Origin: Patiria pectinifera
Taxonomy: Eukaryota > Echinodermata > Asteroidea > Valvatida > Asterinidae
Reading direction: 5' to 3'
DNA: 64,000 bases
NCBI GenBank assembly: GCA_029964075.1
Contig: CM057142.1
Span: 31,808,392-31,872,391, forward strand
This document shows positions 44,801-53,800 of the stretch, piece after piece (position 1 is the stretch's first letter; the number at the start of each line of letters is the position of its first letter). The position numbers and the translations under genes are program-made. Under the pieces are notes generated by a model. The model was not told the DNA's origin and searched no databases. It saw only the letters and a list, made by a program, of their open reading frames with translations.

Positions 44801-47800
44801 TGGAAAAGAATGTTTGGTAAAATGTCACAGGGGTTGGAGGGAAGTGATGCGATGTGGGTGGCAGATTGTCCCTTTGCCCTTAGAATCTCGAACAACTTGT
44901 TCATCAAATAAACTGTAATTTGCCATGTGCAGTATTGATGTTACACTCATGAGCACATGTAGGCATATATATATTTGATTCGTAATTGCATGGCTGAAAG
45001 GTCTTGAGTCATGCCCTATCAGACACAACTAGTAAATAATCATGATAAGGTCATTTTGGGTTTTTTTCATGGATTCGCCAAATCCCCAGCAGACCTGTTG
45101 CGTACCAAAATAGTTCTTCTTTAACCCTATCCTTCCCAAATCTTCCAATATACTCTTTGCAAAATGGAGGATTTTTGCAGGATTGAGGCTATACGGCAAA
45201 AATGTGTGGCTGATTTTGGAGGATGCGCTGTGTCAAGGTCTTGGGCCGGACCTGGTGTTGTTTATGTTCAGCCGTGCATAAATTTAGGCGTAGATTATAC
45301 TTGAAATCCTCCGCACTGCTCCAGGATGTCACTGGCTCTGCCTCAATATATTGACATTGATTGCTGGAGGATTTTGAAGGATTTTGAAGGATTGAGGCAG
45401 TGGTCCCCCTCCAAGTACCACATTAAAGAAATAACGAAGGATTTTGCAGGATTGAGGCAGTATGCAATTTTTACATGGAGGCAGTTGGAACATTTTTGCA
45501 GGATGCATCCTAGAAACATTGCCTAGGGAGTTAGGGTTAAAGTTGCTTTATCCATGCTGTATATTCATTTTTTTCCTCCTAAAAGGCTACTCCTTTTTTT
45601 TTTTACGATTTCAACCCTCTGAAAATAAAGTTGCATATTTGGTTGCTTTTACCGTTTCAAATAAGATGAATGTTTGTCACGCTGCCAATAATTTGAAAGT
45701 AAATAAGTACAAATTTTGTAACTAGAAGTTTGTTTTTAAATTTCTTTCTTTGATCTCTCATTCAAAAGTGAATAACCTTTGTATTGCCAGAAAATTAGCG
45801 ATTTAAAAAGAAAAGCTATTTTGGGGGTGGAGCTTGATAATACAACGTGGAGAGCAACTTTAAAGGGAATATACAACATTTGCTTTTGCTGTAAATTTCA
45901 GAAATGGATGAATTTGGGAGTTGGTATTTTATAGCAAATAATGTCACACTGACCTGTTTAAAGTTTTGGGTTCATAGATGCTGGAAAAAATGGGCCAAGA
46001 AAAAAAATGCTGTTCTTGTAGTCTGGTTCCCTGAACCTACTTCAGACGAAACAGAGCAATTTATTGACGTCGGGGAATTGTGAGGTCAGGGAACCAGACT
46101 GGTTGGCTTGCACCCATTTTATGTGTTACTGTCAAAACAAAATGTGGACTAACTGAATTTGGTAAATTTGGGGACAGTATTTAAAAAAAAGTCAGTTTTT
46201 TCCAAAGGTGGTCAGCCAACCATCGTTGGAAAACGATACAAAAACGACAGCACACCAGGTGCCATGATGCTTGGGACTTATTTACTTACAGTCAAGTAAG
46301 GTATTTCGTAATAATTTGGTAGTTTTGTTTTTGATGTTTGCAAATGTATATTTCCCACCTGATTAGGATCAGAAGTAAAACATCATTTTGGAAAATATAT
46401 GGCTACTTGTTTACATCAAACTTTTGTTTAATCAGGTCAACATCTGTTAAGCTCATTATCAAAGGCTGGTTTCAGTCTGCGTGCTCTAGATACATTCACA
46501 CTTGTAATTAACCTAATTTCCACAGGCTTCCTAATAATAGCATGTCATGAAATGAAAGTCATTGATGCATTGAAATGTATAAACAATATGTCATCAGCTC
46601 GAATGACATACATATTGCTTCTGTACCACTTGGCAGAGACTTTGATTTGGCTAATTATTGCAATGCTGAAGTAAGGCCAAAAAAAAAAAAACTTGGTCTC
46701 TGGTCAGACCAAAGTTCCGGAATTGATGCGGCGACGCGGCTTTTTTTTTTTTTTTCAAGCTTTGATTTTACAGACAAGGTGGGGTACTATTTTGCTTTTT
46801 TTGGTGTCCTCATGTACATTGGTGTCCTCCATAATTTGCCTTGGTGCCTTCGATCATTTGCCTTGGTGCAATGTGCCATTCCTTGGTGCTCTTTGTTAAA
46901 AAAAATTGAGGAGGTGCGGCAATAGAGGCCGCTGTTGGAGCTACCGCGGAACATTTTGGAAAAAAAAGGTTGACGCGCATGATTAAAATCGACGTTTTTT
47001 TTTTTTTGGCCTAAGTCTCCCATGCTATTTCAAGTTTCACCCTAAAAATACAGAGCTTGTTTAAATTGCTACTTTTCTGACAATAAAAAAAGTTATTCCC
47101 TTTTGAATGAAACATCAAACAAAACAAGTTCACCCTCATTTAGTTATGGAATAATTACTGTGCACATTTTGAATTACTTGTGTCCCGACAAATAATTCTG
47201 GCAGAATGTTTGTGCGTTATGGGCGAAGAAGCAACCACCAATTTTTTTTTAAAGAATATTTTTTCAGACAGTTAAAAACGTCCAAAACAGAAAAGAAAAA
47301 GAAAAACTTTAACTAAAAAGAATAAATAAAAAGTTGTTAAGAGAACAAAAATGAGCACGGGTAGAGCAGCAATTTCAGTTGACAGGTCACAGATATTGAC
47401 CTTTAAAACACATATCACTGTTCTGGTGAGCCCAGTTTCACTTCTGTTATTTACGTTTTGCCATATGCTCTTACATTGTTGCGCTGCTGCATCCCCACGT
47501 TTGTTACATAATGTACATGTACATTTGTACTTACAAAATGAATTTACTTAATGAATATTCATAATTGTTACTTAAAGCCAGAGTCCATCATTTGCAGCTA
47601 TCCAAAAAGTAATTATTGTTAAAAAACATACTTGGGTGAAAGATAGTAAGGGGACTAAACTCCCTGTGAAATTATCTTTCTGGCAAGCTGTCATTTTGAA
47701 GAAATCAACGAAAGAAGGCCTTTGCAAAGGTGCCTCTTAAGAAGCACCGTAGGAAATTCAAATTAGAAGTTTGCTTTTTTATTCGGCGAAGCGCGTGCAA

Positions 47801-50800
47801 GCATTGGCACGACACACACGCAGTTGCTATAATTCGTCAGATCAGTGCGCGACATCGTGTAGCTGCAATCGGCTCAGTAAGAACATGTCTCGGACGCTGA
47901 ATTCAGGCCAAATTCAAAACATGATTCAGCAACTTTTGATTTGAGATCCTAGAATGTTGTTTTTCTCGTAATATACAGCTAAAGCGGAGCTGAAACTTCA
48001 TCAGGTTAGTTGTTCAGCACCCTTCTTTCGATCTTGAGCACTTTTGTTGCTTCAAACGAACAAAATGCTCAAATTACAAATGATGGACTATACCTTTAAT
48101 GAGTATTCATCCCTGCAGTTTGGAGCTGCCGTCCCGCTCTTACATACATGTAGCTAACCTATAAATCTTTTTTTTTGGGTCTGAATTCTGATTCTCCCGT
48201 TGCTGTTTACAGTGATGTAAGTCCCCAACTCCCTGTATGTGATAGTGAACCCGTCAGGCTTAATGGAAAGCTTGATAAACACTGACCCATATATTTGCAG
48301 ATCTCAGACCACGGTTGCCCACAATTGAGTCAATGCTAATTGCATTGGGAGACAACTCGGGACAGCCCTTCTAGCGTTGTTGTCTACGAGCGTAATGACG
48401 CCCACGCGCGCGCACAAAAAGCATCGAGGTTTGATTTAGAACACGTACATGTTACTCCATGCCTTAAAGCAGCATTATACGGCCCGAAATCCCCGAAATT
48501 TTTGTTTTGGATTGTTTCCTTAATCCTGTTTCAAAGTCTGGTTGAAAGGAAATTAATGTCTTACAGTTCCTGAGAAAATAAGACCCCCTAAAAACCTGAT
48601 TGTTTACATCGGATGCGGCAGACATTTTGTGGCATGCGCATACACATTTCCAGCCGTGTCAATTTACACATATGTTTCCTTGTGGAGACATCTCTTTGTT
48701 CTCGTGTACTAAAGTTTTCGAGTTTGTTTGTACAGTTTCAAAATCCTCTTATTTTAACCAGAATTAATTTCCTTAGCTGAAATTCGGACTTAATATCCCT
48801 TTTCTAAAACTCTTCCATTTGCGACAGATAAACCAACCTTGGAAATTCCTAGTTTATGAGTAAAATCCATATATCTATTTCATGAAAACCTTGTGAAGAC
48901 GTATTCATCTGTAGAAAGTGCCCTGTGGAGACGTATACAATCTTTTATTCCCTATTTTATACGCATGTCTCCATGAGGTAGTTAATTACGAAACAGTAGT
49001 GTCAATTCAATGTACGCTACAAGTTGTGTGTGTGACACATATTACACACAGCACCAATACACAAATGTTGTTACTTGCATGCCTGCAAAATACGATGCTC
49101 TCATGGAACATGTGCGGCAGGATTCACACCTAGCACAGCTCGATTTTTGAGAATTAAACTTTTCACCCCCCGCAATTCATTCTCGCAAGAATAACACAAA
49201 AATGCCCAATTTTTAAAGGATAGTTGTGCGGACGTTTATATCCTACTTTTAAATGCTCTTTCCAATTAACATCAAATGTGACCAAATGTGCGCATTCTAG
49301 GAATGCCCCTTTAACTGCACATTCGTGATTGCGTGGAAAATCATAGGATGGCTTGGGATGTTATACAAAGCACATCCTGATTTGACCTCGGCACGTACCG
49401 TCGGTTTAAAAACAGAAAAAGTAATCCTGTTTTCTTTAAGGGCATTTCACAGGATTGAGTGTTCATGAATAATCCACCTGTTGGTTGCGAATGAATTCCC
49501 TTGAATCAGATAATCTGTTGGCGACATTGATGTTCAGCTCATTAGAGTTTGTCACTATACTGTTATCTTGTAACTTGCGAGAGAAGGAAACTGTCATGTG
49601 TGCATATTACCCTGGGGTCACGTTACCAAGACGGTCAATGAAAGGCCGCATCTGAATCTCTTGTCTTGAGTTATTGTTTAGGACTTTGAGAATGCTGTCA
49701 TGCTGTCCATAGCCGTAGCCATAACTGTGGGAAATTGTTTTGGACTGCAATAGTAGCATGGGAAAATTGAGTTAAAAGTTGAGTTGAGTTTTATGCAGGA
49801 ACGTTACACAGTGGCGTAAATCAGTGTCTGCGAGCAGGGGGAGATGTGGGATGACCCAAAATCCAACAATTGCCCGGCTGTGGTAAATTGGGGGAGGCGG
49901 GGGGCAAAGTCACGTGACTCTAGGGGATGCTGTTAATGATACAAATGTACATCTAATGCGAACTTACGTCCCTTACCGCAAAATGGTGCATTTAAATTGT
50001 TTGCACTGTTCTCTGGTTTTCTGAACTAATACATTGGGACTATCAGAAATTTACAATTTTTTAGTTTTTTCTTTCTATAACCACAGACATCTTGGGGAAT
50101 GTTTCAATTAATGACCCATCCCCCCTGATCAGACAGTGAGGGGGGATATATCCTCCCCATCACCCTCACCCTCCCCCTCCCCCCAGGAATTACACCCTTT
50201 AATTGAAATTATGTGTATGTGAATGCATATTCAGGTCTCCCCTAAAACTGTTGTATTAGGGACAGAAAATCAAAAAAAATGTACACAGTTCACATTGGAA
50301 AGCTCCTTAATGTTTACATGCTGTGTTGAAATGTTATGGAAACAAATATGGACTTGTCTTATGTATGACGAGTATATGGCGTTCAGGCCGAGAGTGTATA
50401 CTATCGTACATGCATCCCGTGCCTGCAGGTCAAACTCTCACCACTCGCGCACTCGGGTGAATATACGCGTGTAAACACGAGTAACACGCTCCATTGCAGC
50501 TGTGATGTTCTAATGGATTGAGCCTCAAGGACCTGTGAGCTATCCAGACTGGAGTTAACTGGTGATTTCTTGGCCATTTCCCCCATCGGTATATACATGG
50601 ATTTCATCTCAGCAGCTGAAATTAAACAGCAGCTTATATTAATAGGACAGGTTTTATGTACATGATGTGTAAGCCTCTGCTGTTTCTAGGGTTGTAGTAT
50701 ATTAACCAAACCAGGAATGAATCCAAAATGATTTGGATAGCTTACAAAAATACATCCTACTTGCATGTACACCACGAGCCAATCAAATTAGATTTTAATT

Positions 50801-53800
50801 TATTCTGTCATTTTATAACTGTAAGTAAGTGGATTTTATTTTTATAACACTTCATTTATCTGTTTAATATGTCAGGAGCATTATTAATAGAATAGTTTCA
50901 ACAGCATTGCAGAAGCCGTTCGTGCAGTTTTTATTATTTAATGTGAGCCTCAGAAGCGGGCACCAGTGTGATTCCACTGGTAACCACTGACATCATTTCA
51001 GCCGGCCACCTCTCTCTATTGATTAAACACTCCGGGTGCGTCTTGGACAGAAATCGGTTTGGCCCAGATTTCTGGCCCCGTCTGCGAACTCACCATACAA
51101 TCTTATATTGCCTGTATTCTCATTTCTGCATGAATGACTGTGCGAGTCTATACGTAGGGAAATCAAGAATGAACTAAAAAAGAAAAGAAAAAAATGTGGC
51201 TTTATAGGCACTCATCAGTGTGTATTTTCGATATCCTTTGGATGAGAAACTGGTTTTCCCGTGGCAAGTCAAGCATGGAGCACCTGAAAAGATTCTGTTG
51301 TCTTATTTTTCTTGTTCAGGATAGCTGGAATGCATACATGTAGTACTGTAAATGTACATGTGTAGGGTAGCAGACCAGTAAATAAACTGCCAAAGGCCCC
51401 AATGATAAATGCACCCACTTCAGAAATTCAGGAAAAATACTCACAACTCTCCAAGGTGTTCCAGACACACATCAGCTTATTTCATCATCTTTCATTTTCT
51501 GTTCAAATTTTTCGGGGTATTAAACACAATGACTTTGCGAAGAAATTTCCATCCAAAGATGATCACCCTAAAAATAGTCCTGAAGCCCATCACAATTTTG
51601 AAAAATGATGCAAAATAGAGCACTTTTAGGGCCCAATTTCATCCCAGTTTCACATAAATACAAGCTCACAGTCCTGTGCACGGCTTCCACCCTTCTTCTT
51701 TACATACCCCCAAGTTCATAGCCCACAAAATGCTCTGATAGCAGAGAATTTGAAATCGTGATTTGGCAAGGAGTTAATAAACAGACGTTCAGCAGAAGTA
51801 CAGTAAGACATTTTCCATTGAGGTAAACTCCTTTTGTATCCGCTCCGTGCGCGAACAAGAGAGAGCGTTTTTTTACAACTTTTGACAGCCCCGTGGACAG
51901 GACACACGGTGTGTGTGTGTGTGTACTGGTTCACGCATATATAGCACAAAATACGCACAACTAATGCTAATCTGAATGTGCACAAAGTAATGTAGTGTCT
52001 TTGCTCTAGTGTCTTTGTCGTCGGCAATGGGTTCGAATGTCTCTCCTGATGGTCGCCCCCAACTCTCCCTGTCCTACCGATGAAGGAGGTCGTTGACTGG
52101 TGTAATTTAATTGGCCAGTGAAAGAAAAACGAGAGTGAATGGTAACTCACCCATACTTGTTCCGTAACTATGGGGACTACACATGAGTTGTCCCATTGTA
52201 CTATGGGGACTGAAGACACTGTGGGGACAGCAGAAAGTCCCCATAACTCGGTCCGAATTTGCCTAACAATAAAAAAAACCTTCCCCATAACACGGTGACG
52301 GCCCGCCCACTGCAACCAGTGAACACTGGTGCGCAAATGAATACATGTATATGTTTTTCATCAGCTGAGGTAATCCCGCCCACGGCCACACCTAGAAATG
52401 TAATTCTCCAATGAAGTATCTGGAGTTCTTGGAATGACTTTTACCTTTGTGTTTTTATATATTTCAGAACACTGTCGACAAGTTGATCCAGAAGACCAAC
52501 GTTTCTTTGGTGGTCGGTACCTCGTCATGGAGGGAGCAGTTTGTTGAGGCACTCACAGTCAGTGCAGGTATGTTACAAAGTCACCAATGATCAAAAGATG
52601 TACACAGGTAGACCTTAACGTTTTTGAAGAGGTGGGAAAGAAAATAAATAATGAAAACAAAATAATAGATCTATTTCTGATGAATCTAAGATTAGTCAGA
52701 AATTATTCGGCATCTTTAGGTCGAGGAACCAGACTGTATGGTCTCCCCCAACTCTCCCTTTCTTGCCAGTGAGGGGGTACTTGTGAACAGAGCCCATAAT
52801 GGTCCTTGCCTGAACTTGCTCCGGGAAAGGGCTCCAGATAAATATAAGTGTACTTTCTCTGAGAGGGTTGGGACTTCTGGCCTACTTTTACTGTTAACCT
52901 TGACCTTTGACCCACAGGGGATGATGAGGAAGATGGTGGAGAGGAGAAGCTGCCCTCGTGTGGCGACTACGTCATGCACTTCCTGACCATCTTCTGGAAG
53001 CTGCTGTTTGCCATCGTGCCGCCTACCGACATCCTGGGTGGCTGGGCCTGCTTCGTCTTTTCCATCGTCATGATTGGGATTCTGACGGCTTTCATCGGCG
53101 ACCTGGCCGAACACTTCGGCTGCACCATCAACCTCAAGGCCACCGTCACCGCCATCTCGTTTGTGGCGCTGGGGACCAGTGTACCCGGTATGCCTTTTTT
53201 CCATAATGGGTATTGATTATTCCTAGTTCACCTTACTTGGACGCTCCAATGTGCTTGAGCAAATGACACGTTTGTGTAAATCAATCTTATTACCTTCAAT
53301 GACGCATCTACGACTTTAATAACAAAGAACATGCAGTGAATTTAAGGTTTGGATTAATTTATGTCTAAAGTAACATGTACATTGAGGACAATCTCAAACT
53401 GTCACACTTAGTTCTCAGAAAATTGGTCCTATTATACTTTATAGCTCTCCTTCGTTTTGAAATTAATTAAGCCTACATTTAAACTTTTATCCAATTTTTC
53501 TGGGTTGTCTCCATGACTTTTTCTGAGAAATCTGAAACTTTACTGTTTCTCCTCGAAGACAACATCAATTTCAACATGAACATCAAGCATTCCCCCCACA
53601 CTAAAAAAGAAAAAGCTGAGGTGTTGGGAACATATGACACCTGGTACGCTTCACATGCCCTTACCTTTTGCCATGGGAGGCACCTCAATAATAATCCTGG
53701 AACATTTAAAAGGGCACTAGGTCCTGAAATCCCCGAAAATTTTATGTTTTGGATTGTTTACTTAGCCCATTTCAAAGATCTGGTTGAAAGGAAACAACCT

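Noticed and set aside
51716-52336. Longest open frame of the window, 206 codons, minus strand
   Set aside because: It lies antisense in an NCX intron, has no recognisable domain, includes a (TH)n run from a GT microsatellite and a dispersed repeat, and lacks exon-like composition.
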